DNA of 64,000 nt from an uncultured Prevotellaceae bacterium (GTDB lineage Bacteria; Bacteroidota; Bacteroidia; Bacteroidales; Bacteroidaceae). Below the pieces are notes generated by a model. It was not told the origin of the DNA, did no database searches, and was given only the letters and a program-made list of their open reading frames with translations. The position numbers and the translations under genes are program-made. How positions within the stretch are numbered: the first letter of the stretch is position 1; each line of letters begins with the position of its first letter. Shown here piece after piece: positions 45,865 through 53,928 of this stretch. The stretch lies in the NCBI GenBank assembly GCA_947174945.1, contig CAMWKZ010000002.1, positions 1 through 64,000 of the forward strand, in the 5' to 3' direction.

Positions 45865-46812
45865 ATGATTAATCGAGAACTCATCAGGATTAAGGTTGTC
45901 CAGTTAACCTACGCGTACTATCAAAACGGAAGCAAGAACATCGAAGCGGCAGAGAAGGAGCTGGTGTTCAGCTTGTCAAAAGCATACGACCTCTATAACT
46001 ACCTGCTGGCCCTGATAGTCGGCATCACTCGCGAATCGCGTCGCCACTTGGAGGTGGCACAGTCGAAAGCACGCCGTGAGGGCACGCCAATGCCGTCGCA
46101 GAAGTTCGCCTACAACCGCTTTGCCATGCAGCTGGAGGAGAACAAGATGCTCAACGAATTTATGGAAACCCAGAAGAAGACATGGAACGACGAGCCGGAG
46201 TTTCTGAGGAAGCTCTACACGCTAATCGCGGAGAGCCAGCTCTACAAGGACTACATGGAGGACAAGGAGGACAGCTACGATGCCGACCGTGAGTTCTGGC
46301 GCAAGCTATACAGGACGCTTATCCAGAACAACGCCGACTTGGATGCACTGCTGGAAGAACAGAGCCTCTACTGGAACGACGACAAGGAGATTGTCGACAC
46401 CTTCGTGCTGAAGACCATCAAGCGGTTCGAGGAAAAGAATCAGGCACGTCAGGAGCTGTTGCCCGAATACGACAACGAGGAGGACAAGGAGTATGCCCGC
46501 AAGCTGTTCCGTGCCACCATCATGAACGCCGACGAGTATCAGCGCTACATGAGCGAGGCATCGCGCAACTGGGATTTTTCACGCTTGGCCTACATGGACA
46601 TCGTGATTATGCAGATAGCCTTGGCCGAGATGCTCACCTTCCCCAGCATTCCCATTTCAGTGACCATCAACGAGTACGTAGAGATTAGCAAGCTCTACTC
46701 CACCCCGCGCAGCGGCAGCTACATCAACGGTATGCTGGACTCCATTGCACGCCACTTGGTGGCTACGGGCAGGCTGCTGAAGCACATAGACGAGAAGAAG
46801 CAACAGGGCTGA
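45865..46812 (+). CDS. nusB: Transcription antitermination protein NusB (long Bacteroidota form)
   Basis: The start at ATG 45865 gives MINRELIRIKVVQLTYAYYQNG and a 315-aa protein. This is about twice the enterobacterial NusB because an insert separates the N-terminal helices from the conserved C-terminal helical bundle (DFSRLAYMDIVIMQIALAEML, SIPISVTINEYVEISKLYS). NusB acts with NusE in rRNA antitermination and rRNA maturation. The long form is usual in this phylum. It heads an operon with yajC, ybbR and coaE. Confidence 0.88.
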   Translation: MINRELIRIKVVQLTYAYYQNGSKNIEAAEKELVFSLSKAYDLYNYLLALIVGITRESRRHLEVAQSKARREGTPMPSQKFAYNRFAMQLEENKMLNEFMETQKKTWNDEPEFLRKLYTLIAESQLYKDYMEDKEDSYDADREFWRKLYRTLIQNNADLDALLEEQSLYWNDDKEIVDTFVLKTIKRFEEKNQARQELLPEYDNEEDKEYARKLFRATIMNADEYQRYMSEASRNWDFSRLAYMDIVIMQIALAEMLTFPSIPISVTINEYVEISKLYSTPRSGSYINGMLDSIARHLVATGRLLKHIDEKKQQG

Positions 46813-46856
46813 GGCACATTAGAAGCACAAGAATAAAATAAGAAATAAGTAACGCT

Positions 46857-47183
46857 ATGACACAGATTTTTCTCGCTGCACAGGCCGCTCAGGGCGGTGG
46901 CAGCATGACCAGTTTTCTGATTATGATGGTGGCCATCTTCGCCATCATGTATTTCTTCATGATTCGTCCGCAGCAGAAGCGCCAGAAGGAAATCCAGAAC
47001 TTCCAGAACACACTGCAAGAAGGTACGCAGGTGGTCACGGGTGGCGGCATCTACGGCACGGTAAAGAAGATTGACCTGGCCAACGGCATCATCGAAGTGA
47101 AGATTGCCGACGGCGTAGTGATTAAGGTCGACAAGGGCTACGTGTTCAAAGACATGGCCAGCACCCCCATGCAAGGGAAATAA
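46857..47183 (+). CDS. yajC: Preprotein translocase subunit YajC
   Basis: This 108-aa protein has one membrane segment (SFLIMMVAIFAIMYFFMIRP) and the cytoplasmic YajC domain (RPQQKRQKE, then VVTGGGIYGTVKKID). It associates with SecDF-YidC at the Sec translocon. The glycine-rich N-terminus before the membrane helix is typical. It starts 44 bases after nusB and ends 7 bases before ybbR. Confidence 0.93.
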   Translation: MTQIFLAAQAAQGGGSMTSFLIMMVAIFAIMYFFMIRPQQKRQKEIQNFQNTLQEGTQVVTGGGIYGTVKKIDLANGIIEVKIADGVVIKVDKGYVFKDMASTPMQGK

Positions 47184-47190
47184 ATAGGCC

Positions 47191-48171
47191 ATGCCGGGTA
47201 GCAAGTCCATACGCGATAACGTCAGGAACTTCTTGTTCAGCAACATGAACAAGCAGTTCCTGATTTTTGCGTTCTTCCTCCTGCTATCGGGTGTCTTCTG
47301 GCTTATCATAACGCTTAACGAGACTTACGAGAAGGAGATTCAGATACCCATGCGGGTGGCCAACATCCCCAAGCGGGTGGTACTCATCTCGGCACCTGTC
47401 GACACCGTGCGTGTCACCGTCAGGGACAACGGGTGGGTAATCCTGAACTACCTGTACGGAAAGAAGATAGGCGTTGTCAACGCTAACTTCAGGACATTCG
47501 ACAAAGGGCACGGGCGCGGCAGCATATCGGGCAGCGACATCAGGCGGCTCATCGAGCAGCAGCTGGAGCTGTCGACGAAAATCATCAGTATCAAGCCTGA
47601 GCGACTGGACTTCGCCTACAACAACGGAGAGTACAAGCGGGTGCCTGTCAGATGGGCGGGGCGCATCATCCCCGACCAGCTTTTCTTCATCTCGCAGGTG
47701 GAGTATATGCCCGACAGCGTTGACATCTACGCCTCCCGGCAGAAGTTAGACAGCATTCAGGCCATCTATACGGAGCCACTCAACTACGCCAACTTCCGCG
47801 ACTCGCTGATAGTGGACTGCCGCCTGTCGCACATGAACGACGTAAAGGTGGTGCCCGAGCGTGTCCGCATCGGTTTCTACACCGATGTGCTGACCGAAGA
47901 GAGCATTGACGGGGTGCCCATCGTCTGCCTCAATCTTCCCGAGGGCAAGGTGCTGCGCACGTTCCCTGCCAAGGTAAGCATCCATTTCGTGGCTGGCGTG
48001 AGCCGTATTCGCACGCTCAACCCAGAGGAATTTACCGTCGTTGCCGACTACAGGGAGATTGAACAGGAGCATAGCGAGAAGTGTAACATCTACCTGCGTA
48101 ACGTGCCGCAAGGCATCAGTCGCGCAACGCTGAGCGTTAATCAGGTAGACTACCTTATTGAAGAAGAATGA
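47191..48171 (+). CDS. YbbR-like domain protein
   Basis: This 326-aa membrane-anchored protein has one N-terminal membrane segment (about residues 25-45, FLIFAFFLLLSGVFWLIITL), and the rest is periplasmic. YbbR-type beta-repeats are visible (IPKRVVLISAPVDTVRVTVR, VVPERVRIGFYTDV, LRTFPAKVSIHFVAG). In Firmicutes the related CdaR controls diadenylate cyclase; here no such gene is adjacent and the role is unknown. It overlaps coaE by 4 bases. Confidence 0.8.
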   Translation: MPGSKSIRDNVRNFLFSNMNKQFLIFAFFLLLSGVFWLIITLNETYEKEIQIPMRVANIPKRVVLISAPVDTVRVTVRDNGWVILNYLYGKKIGVVNANFRTFDKGHGRGSISGSDIRRLIEQQLELSTKIISIKPERLDFAYNNGEYKRVPVRWAGRIIPDQLFFISQVEYMPDSVDIYASRQKLDSIQAIYTEPLNYANFRDSLIVDCRLSHMNDVKVVPERVRIGFYTDVLTEESIDGVPIVCLNLPEGKVLRTFPAKVSIHFVAGVSRIRTLNPEEFTVVADYREIEQEHSEKCNIYLRNVPQGISRATLSVNQVDYLIEEE

Positions 48172-48725
48172 AAATCGGCATCACAGGGGGCATCGGCGCG
48201 GGCAAGAGCTACATCTGCCAACGGCTCAGGACGCACGGCATTGAGATATACGACTGCGACACTGCGGCCAAGCGGCTCATCCGCTCCTCAGCAGAGCTTC
48301 GCCGTCAGCTGACTGAGCTTATCGGCACTGATGCCTATGTGGGCGACCAACTCAACAAGGCAGCGGTGACCCGCTTCTTATTGGCCAGCAAGGAGAATGC
48401 CCAAGCCATCGATGCCATCGTACACCCAGCCGTTTTCCGCGACTTCGAGGAAAGCGGTCTGCAATGGATGGAAAGTGCCATTATCTACGAATCGGGCATC
48501 TACCGCCTTGTCGACCGCGTAGTTGTAGTCACCGCCCCCGAGGAGGTACGCATCCAGCGGGTGATGCAGCGCGACGGCATCAGCAGCGAGCAAGTGCGCC
48601 AGTGGCTCCAGCGCCAATGGCCGCAAGAGGAGCTACAAAGGCGTGCCGACTACGAAATCGTCAACGACGGCATTGCCGACATTGACGCGCAGATAGACAA
48701 GTTATTGGAAACATACAAAGTATAA
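48168..48725 (+). CDS. coaE: Dephospho-CoA kinase
   Basis: This 185-aa P-loop kinase makes the final phosphorylation in coenzyme A synthesis. The Walker A motif GGIGAGKS spans residues 7-14, followed by IYDCDTAAKRL. The lid and adenine region contains VVVVTAPEEVRIQRVMQRDG. It is slightly shorter than usual (about 200 aa) but complete. It starts within the ybbR stop codon (ATGA). Confidence 0.93.
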   Translation: MKIGITGGIGAGKSYICQRLRTHGIEIYDCDTAAKRLIRSSAELRRQLTELIGTDAYVGDQLNKAAVTRFLLASKENAQAIDAIVHPAVFRDFEESGLQWMESAIIYESGIYRLVDRVVVVTAPEEVRIQRVMQRDGISSEQVRQWLQRQWPQEELQRRADYEIVNDGIADIDAQIDKLLETYKV

Positions 48726-48746
48726 GAAACTAAATACGGACAAACA

Positions 48747-49190
48747 ATGAAACAAACCATTTTAGCCATCTCGGGCAAGCCGGGACTCTACAAATTAGTA
48801 TCACGTGCCAAGAACAGCCTCATTGTCGAGGCCTTGGACGGAACCCATAAGCGTATGCCGGCCTTCGGCACCGACCGCATCACATCGCTGGCCGACATTG
48901 CCATGTTTACCGAAAGTGAGGACGTGCCCTTGATGAAGGTGCTGGCCTCAATGCGCGACTTGGAAGAGGGCAAGGAATCGAGCGTGAACTACAAGAAAGC
49001 TACTCCTGAGGAGCTGCATGAGTACTTCAGTAAGGTGTTGCCCGACTGGGACCAAGACCGCGTACAGAACAGCCACATCAAGAAGCTCATCCAGTGGTAC
49101 GACATTCTCGTCAAGGCTGGCATCACCGACTTCGAGGAGGAGATGGCTCCCACCGAGGGCGACAACATCGACGACCGTCAGGAGAAATAG
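48747..49190 (+). CDS. Conserved Bacteroidota protein (DUF5606-like)
   Basis: This 147-aa soluble protein starts ILAISGKPGLYKLVSRAKNS, the conserved beginning of a small Bacteroidota-only family I associate with DUF5606. It has a beta-rich N-terminal half (about 1-60, SH3-like) and a helical second half (PEELHEYFSKVLPDWDQDRV). Function unknown. It follows coaE by 21 bases and ends 4 bases before the convergent Fur-family gene. Confidence 0.8.
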   Translation: MKQTILAISGKPGLYKLVSRAKNSLIVEALDGTHKRMPAFGTDRITSLADIAMFTESEDVPLMKVLASMRDLEEGKESSVNYKKATPEELHEYFSKVLPDWDQDRVQNSHIKKLIQWYDILVKAGITDFEEEMAPTEGDNIDDRQEK

Positions 49191-49194
49191 CCTG

Positions 49195-49614
49195 CTAATC
49201 CTCCCGACAGGCAGGGCAGATGCCCTTGACCATGTAATTAACGGAATTCATCACGAAACCGCCAGACAACTGTACTGGCGGTATTTTTATATCGTCAAGG
49301 CAGTAGGTACGGCGGCACTGCTCACAATAGAAGTGCACGTGAATGTCATCGTCGTGTTCGCAGTCATGGCTACGACACAGCTCATAGCGCACCCCGTCGC
49401 CCCCATCTTCAATAACGTGTACCAGATGGTGCTCCCGAAAGAGCGTCAAAGCACGAAAGACACCCGACTTGTCAATGGTCTTGATTTTCGCTTCCAGCTC
49501 CGACAACGACAGCGGTCGCCCAGCCGTCTCCAGCGCCTTCGCCACCAAGATACGGTTAGCCGTCGGCTTAACCCCGTGCCTCGTCAATATGTCAACACAA
49601 GTCTGTTCACTCAT
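49195..49614 (-). CDS. Fur-family transcriptional regulator
   Basis: The start at 49614 gives MSEQTCVDILTRHGVKPTANR and a 139-aa protein with a winged helix (about 1-80; KSGVFRALTLFREHHLV is the recognition region). Its dimerisation domain binds metal through H92, H94, CEQC (C97, C100) and CPAC (C133, C136). These structural zinc cysteines are typical of Fur/Zur/PerR. Which metal or signal it senses cannot be told. No obvious target gene is adjacent. Confidence 0.85.
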   Translation of the reverse strand: MSEQTCVDILTRHGVKPTANRILVAKALETAGRPLSLSELEAKIKTIDKSGVFRALTLFREHHLVHVIEDGGDGVRYELCRSHDCEHDDDIHVHFYCEQCRRTYCLDDIKIPPVQLSGGFVMNSVNYMVKGICPACRED

Positions 49615-49938
49615 CACCTTATTTATTATATAGCGTGAGCTTAATGTATTACACGCTACTGCCGACAAAGTTACATCTTTTTTCCGTATTACAGACAATT
49701 TCCACCAGTTTTTTGATACTAAGACACACGTATACAAACCTTTTTCGTACCTTTGCAAGCATAGTTGCATTTTGGAATTGAATCTTCGTAGCCAAAATTT
49801 CGGCTCTGCGCCAATTTAGTTGTTTTATTGTAAAGCAATAAGAAATAATCTGTGATTATTGTACGCATTTGAATATTTTTCATTACCTTTGCAGATGGAA
49901 ATATAAATAACCGTTTATATAAATTACGATTAACATTT
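49615..49938. promoter_or_regulatory. Promoter region between the Fur-family gene and the AAA ATPase
   Basis: No gene is seen in this 324-base gap. On the minus strand TAACTTTG (49666-49673) with a distant TTG (49696-49698) could serve the Fur-family gene. On the plus strand TACCTTTG occurs at 49748-49755 and 49884-49891. The second is closer to the ATPase start and has a weak TTG 22 bases upstream. Confidence 0.5.
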
Positions 49939-51252
49939 ATGAAATTCTATAACCGTGAAGCAGAGATTGCCATCCTGCACGAGAATGAACAACAGGCAAA
50001 GAGGAATGCCACATTTACAGTGTTGATGGGGCGCAGGCGCGTCGGCAAAACTTCTCTTGTCACGAAAGCCTTCGAAGACCGTCAATATGCTTACCTATTT
50101 GTGTCAAAAGATAGCGAAGCAGTGCTTTGTGGTAAATTTCAACAGGCTATAGAAGAACAACTGAGCATAAAGGTTTATGGCCGTCTGACCAGTTTCCGTG
50201 ACTTTTTTGAGGTCGTGATGCGCGAATCACTTCAACGTCATTTTACTGTTGTATTCGATGAGTTCCAAAATCTGTACAAAGTCAACCCTGCCATTTTTAG
50301 CGAAATACAAGACTTGTGGGACCGTTACCACCGCGAGTCACATATTAACCTCATTACTATGGGTAGCATCCGCTCACTGATGAAGCGTATCTTCGAGGAT
50401 GAGAACGAACCGCTCTATGGGCGTCCCACTTCTAAGCTCACGCTTCTTCCTTTCACAATAGAAGTTCTTAAGCAGATATTCTACGACCATAAAACAAACT
50501 ATAAAAATGAAGATTTCCTATGCCTCTATATGCTTACGGGCGGTGTTGCCAAATATGTTGAATTGCTGATGGACGCAGGTTGCTATACCAAGGAAAAGAT
50601 GCTCAACTATTTCTGTCGTCAAGACTCCTACTTCCTTTCCGAGGGACGCGACCTGATGAACCAAGAGTTCGGTGACGAAGGAACCACTTATTTCTCCATC
50701 CTTCAACTAATTGCAGCAGGGTTGAACCGGCGTTCCGACATTGATGGGACTATGCAGAAGGATATGGGGACTTTCTTGCAGAATCTGGAGAAGAACTTCA
50801 ATGTCGTTTCACGGCTGAAACCTATACTTGCCAAACCAAATAGCAAAACCAGTACCTACGAGATATCCGACCAGTTCCTTCGCTTCTGGTTTCGTTTCGT
50901 CTGGCCGTATCAGTCTTTAGTAGAGCGCAGGCAACTATCATTGTTGCGACAGAACATAAATCAGCATTATGAGCAATTCTCAGGCAGGACCCTTGAACAG
51001 TATTTCCAACAGGCTGCAATGGAGACAGGTCACTACACATCTGTTGGCAACTGGTGGGACCGCAAAGGAGAAAACGAAATAGACATGATAGCACTCAATG
51101 AGTTCGACCACACTGGCATTGCAGCCGAGATAAAGCGCAACTCACGAAAGCTCAGTCTCACTGAATTGGAGAGAAAGGTCTCAAATTTGCCGTCCACTAA
51201 CTTTGGACATTATAATCTTACTTTGCAAACGCTCTCTTTAGAAGATTTATAA
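49939..51252 (+). CDS. AAA-family ATPase with C-terminal nuclease-like domain (DUF234 type)
   Basis: This 437-aa protein has a Walker A motif GRRRVGKTSL (about residue 31), Walker B VVFDEFQNL, an ATPase lid and a winged-helix region (about 260-310). The C-terminal domain (about 345-437) contains GENEIDMIALN and AAEIKR, the D...ExK pattern of restriction-endonuclease-like folds. This is the layout of the archaeal-type ATPases with DUF234, widespread in Bacteroidota. Function is not established; links to mobile DNA or defence are often suggested. It marks the left edge of the AT-richer accessory block. Confidence 0.85.
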   Translation: MKFYNREAEIAILHENEQQAKRNATFTVLMGRRRVGKTSLVTKAFEDRQYAYLFVSKDSEAVLCGKFQQAIEEQLSIKVYGRLTSFRDFFEVVMRESLQRHFTVVFDEFQNLYKVNPAIFSEIQDLWDRYHRESHINLITMGSIRSLMKRIFEDENEPLYGRPTSKLTLLPFTIEVLKQIFYDHKTNYKNEDFLCLYMLTGGVAKYVELLMDAGCYTKEKMLNYFCRQDSYFLSEGRDLMNQEFGDEGTTYFSILQLIAAGLNRRSDIDGTMQKDMGTFLQNLEKNFNVVSRLKPILAKPNSKTSTYEISDQFLRFWFRFVWPYQSLVERRQLSLLRQNINQHYEQFSGRTLEQYFQQAAMETGHYTSVGNWWDRKGENEIDMIALNEFDHTGIAAEIKRNSRKLSLTELERKVSNLPSTNFGHYNLTLQTLSLEDL

Positions 51253-51542
51253 TAGATTCTGTTTGGGTGGAAGTAGAGACCGACAAAGCCGTTTGTAGGG
51301 CAGGTTGATGGGAAAGGACGTTTTCGGACGTTACTGTCTGTGAGTTCAAACTTCGCAAACTTGAATCCATACACAGAGGTAATGCAACTGGAGCGTTCGC
51401 GTGGGTGTATTATATCCAAGGCACAGTGTTGCTGTACAAATTATGCAGCTGATGTGTCAATCAATATAATACTACTCAGCGTGGACTGATGAGAAAAGTC
51501 ATCCTATTAATTCCCAAAATAGAACACAAACGCACACACTAT
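51253..51542. other. Non-coding gap
   Basis: I see no gene, promoter or terminator that I can support here. The stretch contains a direct repeat of CAAACTT and a small hairpin (GATGA/TCATC near 51490), neither convincing. The 114-bp direct repeat begins at its right end. Confidence 0.5.
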
Positions 51543-51656
51543 TATACTTACAAAGTAACGAGGTGACGTTATAAATGAGAAAAAATTCTCATAAAAGCAT
51601 TTTCACAATCACAAAAGGTTTTCTTAGGAAAGAAATAATTGACTCTATACGTATCT
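51543..51656. repeat. 114-bp direct repeat, left copy
   Basis: This segment matches 53461-53574 at 110 of 114 positions, in the same orientation. It begins TATACTTACAAAGTAACGAG, ends CTATACGTATCT, and contains the hairpin ATGAGAA/TTCTCAT (51575-51592). The two copies enclose the whole hipB-hipS-hipT module with its promoter, and each lies directly upstream of a promoter region. Confidence 0.95.
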
Positions 51657-51657
51657 T

Positions 51658-51738
51658 CGAAGTACAAAATATCGTACCTTTGCTTGTTTGTTTCGGAAAA
51701 TATTGTTATCTTTGCACCCGAAGTACGACAAATCATAC
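51658..51738 (+). promoter_or_regulatory. hipB promoter flanked by two operator-like repeats
   Basis: The promoter box TATCTTTG (51707-51714) has CTTG 20 bases upstream (51683-51686). A second box TACCTTTG lies at 51675-51682. Two 20-bp sites of the form CGAAGTAC-N8-GTAC/ATAC (51658-51677 and 51719-51738, 16 of 20 identical) bracket the main promoter. Each has GTAC half-sites one helical turn apart. This is the expected layout for autorepression by HipB. Confidence 0.7.
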
Positions 51739-51742
51739 TCTC

Positions 51743-51943
51743 ATGGACATAGGAAACATCATCAAGGAACGGAGAGCACTGCTTGGAATCTCACAGCAAG
51801 ACCTGGCAGACTACTCAGGTGTGGGCATCTCGACCATAAAGGATTTGGAGCGAGGCGTGGGTAACCCGTCGCTGCAGACGCTACAGAAGATTCTCAATGT
51901 GGTGGGTATGGAAATGGTGCTGCAAGTGAAACAAACGGTGTAG
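51743..51943 (+). CDS. hipB: HipB-like antitoxin, XRE family
   Basis: ATG 51743 gives MDIGNIIKERRALLGISQQD and a 66-aa helix-turn-helix protein. The recognition helix lies in VGISTIKDLERG. It is short, lacking the long C-terminal tail of E. coli HipB, as is common for Bacteroidota members. An upstream in-frame ATG (51575) lies inside the direct repeat, before the promoters, and is rejected. It should bind the two flanking operators, probably in complex with the downstream proteins. Confidence 0.85.
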   Translation: MDIGNIIKERRALLGISQQDLADYSGVGISTIKDLERGVGNPSLQTLQKILNVVGMEMVLQVKQTV

Positions 51944-51954
51944 GAGAATAAGAC

Positions 51955-52281
51955 ATGAGAAAGGTTGAGGTCTATTATGGTAACATCTATGCCGGTCGGC
52001 TTACGGAGTTGGCCAGAGGCAGCTATGAATTTGCCTACGATGAAACTTATCTCGCCGATAAGAGTCTGCCGCCCGTTTCCGTCAACCTACCTAAGACGCA
52101 GCAGGTGTATCATGCCGAGCAAATCTTTCCCATTTTTACCAATATGTTACCAGAAGGTGCCAACCGCAGGGCCTTGTGCAGAGCCAGGAAAGTGGATGAA
52201 CAAGACTTCTTCGGTATGCTGGAGATGATTTGCGGCATGGATGCCATCGGTAAGTTTGTTTTAAAGAAAGCTGAATCATGA
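51955..52281 (+). CDS. hipS: HipS-like protein (stand-alone HipA N-terminal subdomain)
   Basis: This 108-aa protein corresponds to the N-terminal subdomain 1 of HipA (VEVYYGNIYAGRLTEL, then PIFTNMLPEGANRRALC). It is encoded separately from the kinase core. In the E. coli O127 HipBST system the equivalent HipS is the antitoxin that neutralises HipT. It starts 12 bases after hipB and overlaps the kinase gene by 4 bases, so the three are co-translated. The family role is established; the function here is inferred. Confidence 0.8.
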   Translation: MRKVEVYYGNIYAGRLTELARGSYEFAYDETYLADKSLPPVSVNLPKTQQVYHAEQIFPIFTNMLPEGANRRALCRARKVDEQDFFGMLEMICGMDAIGKFVLKKAES

Positions 52282-53285
52282 AAACAATAGAAGTTTGCCC
52301 TTCAACCCTGCGACCAGGCTTCGATACTTATTCGCCACAGGCCATCAAAAAACTCTTCGATGGTCAGCAGGTCTCTCCATACATAGACATCGACTTTGAA
52401 AAGGAGAGCGACCAGCAACAGGCGATGGAGAACATGAACAACATGTCTATCTCTGGCGCACAGGAGAAGTTCTCAGCCATTATCGACAATGGAAAGATTT
52501 GTCTGACGCATAACGGTGAACAGGCTACCTATATACTCAAACCGCCCCCCTTCAACCTGAGCCTGTCAACTCGCAAGCAGATTCCTGCTAACGAGCACTT
52601 GACCATGCAGATTGCCTCTCAGGTATATGGCATATACACAGCCCAGAACGGACTCTGCTTTAGCAGCAGCGGACAGGCGGTATATCTCACCAAGCGATTT
52701 GATGTGGTGGACGGCACCAAGGAGTATGCTCAAGAGGACTTTGCTGCAATCCTGGGAATGACGGAAGAGGGTAGCGACAGTAATTTCAAATACAATGGCA
52801 ACTATGCCCAGATTGCCGGTGCCATCCGTCAGTATGTACCGGCCTGGATGCCGCAGATGGAACAGTTTTTCAGACTGGTGGTGTTCAACTACCTCTTTGC
52901 CAACGAGGATGCTCACATGAAGAATTTCTCTCTCGTAAACAGAAACGGAGAGTATTTCCTGGCGCCTGCCTACGACCTAATCAATACCTGCATCCATATT
53001 CAAAGCGGCAGCGACCTGGGACTGAAGGACGGTCTTGCACCTGACATTGAGAAGAGCGATGTCTATGACAGGACGGGCCACCCCTGCCGTCTGGACTTCG
53101 AGCACTTTGCCGACAAGATAGGACTGCCTAAGAAGCGTACCGCTCAAGTACTGGATATGTTCATGCAAATACCGCAGGAAACTTACGCCCTCATTGAAAG
53201 CTCTTTTCTGAACGACAAGATGAAGCGTACCTACAGACGAGTCATTGAGGAACGGCTAAAACGATTTATCCGTCCGTTAGAATAG
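52278..53285 (+). CDS. hipT: HipT-like serine/threonine kinase toxin
   Basis: This 335-aa HipA-type kinase core lacks the N-terminal subdomain (supplied by HipS). The glycine-rich loop reads MSISGAQEKFSA, with the two autophosphorylation-type serines S57 and S59 in an SIS motif, the same pattern as in HipT. The catalytic block NEDAHMKNFS has D211, and the metal-binding AYDLIN has D233. E. coli HipT phosphorylates tryptophanyl-tRNA synthetase and blocks translation; the target here is unknown. All key residues are present, so it should be active. A direct repeat copy follows about 175 bases downstream. Confidence 0.85.
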   Translation: MKTIEVCPSTLRPGFDTYSPQAIKKLFDGQQVSPYIDIDFEKESDQQQAMENMNNMSISGAQEKFSAIIDNGKICLTHNGEQATYILKPPPFNLSLSTRKQIPANEHLTMQIASQVYGIYTAQNGLCFSSSGQAVYLTKRFDVVDGTKEYAQEDFAAILGMTEEGSDSNFKYNGNYAQIAGAIRQYVPAWMPQMEQFFRLVVFNYLFANEDAHMKNFSLVNRNGEYFLAPAYDLINTCIHIQSGSDLGLKDGLAPDIEKSDVYDRTGHPCRLDFEHFADKIGLPKKRTAQVLDMFMQIPQETYALIESSFLNDKMKRTYRRVIEERLKRFIRPLE

Positions 53286-53460
53286 TACACCTAAAGGAAA
53301 GAACTATTATGCCGTAATTGGAAATTGAGCAAGGAATGCCAACAAATGGTGAGAGAGGCGTTTCCTAACTATTTTGTTAAATAACGTGAGATACTGTGTT
53401 AAAAAATTACACATAAGTGTTGTTCTAAATAAAACATCACCATATAACTATACCGTTTAA

Positions 53461-53574
53461 TATACTTACAAAGTAACGAGGTAGCGTTATAAATGAGAAA
53501 AAATTCTCATAAAAGCATTTTCACAATCACAAAAAGTTTTCTTAGGAAAGAAATAATTGACTCCATACGTATCT
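53461..53574. repeat. 114-bp direct repeat, right copy
   Basis: The second copy of the 51543-51656 repeat has four mismatches (two in the GTAGCG stretch, one in AAAAAG, one in CTCCAT). It lies between hipT and the methyltransferase promoter. The rest of 53286-53460 shows no gene. Confidence 0.95.
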
Positions 53575-53600
53575 GCATCCGTTGTTTTTAACGCAAATAC

Positions 53601-53631
53601 TTTGCTGTTTCAAAATTATTCTCTATCTTTG
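53601..53631 (+). promoter_or_regulatory. Promoter of the restriction-modification operon
   Basis: TTTG at 53601-53604, a 19-bp spacer and TATCTTTG at 53624-53631. The start site should lie near 53636, leaving a leader of about 290 bases before the methyltransferase start. Confidence 0.75.
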
Positions 53632-53716
53632 CAGTCAAGCATTGCCATTTATGACTTTAGCGAAAGCCGGCATTGCGACTTAGTGGGTAGAATATAGCGT
53701 TTGCTTTGTATTCTGA

Positions 53717-53856
53717 ACGTTCCGAAAGTTTGGCCACTGAAAGAACAATAGTTTAAGATATAAGGCGGATGTCTGCTAATCGTGGACATCTGACTATCTG
53801 ACTATTGTAGGTTAGGCCAAACACCTCGGAACGTGGATAGCAGGAACTGTCCACGT
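53717..53856 (+). ncRNA. Structured 5' leader RNA before the methyltransferase
   Basis: Stacked stems: 53717-53725 with 53826-53834 (9 bp), 53728-53735 with 53815-53822 (8 bp), 53745-53752 with 53801-53808 (8 bp) and 53768-53773 with 53785-53790 (6 bp), all perfect. A second hairpin (53831-53837 with 53850-53856, 7 bp) shares bases 53831-53834 with the closing stem, so the two are partly exclusive. It could be a switch controlling the methyltransferase, or an independent small RNA. I do not recognise the family. Confidence 0.55.
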
Positions 53857-53928
53857 TTCGTGTGTTATAAGTGTTTGGTCTTGTCTCGTTCTTTGAGTAT
53901 TCTGCATACGCCCAAAGATTTTGTTGCT

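Noticed and set aside
51486..51505. Hammerhead-ribozyme-like CTGATGA motif
   Set aside because: The GAAA strand and the three stems of a hammerhead are missing; only a 5-bp hairpin can form.
53833..53928. Upstream start (53833) of the methyltransferase
   Set aside because: It begins inside the structured leader, and the extra residues have no counterpart in the enzyme family that I know.
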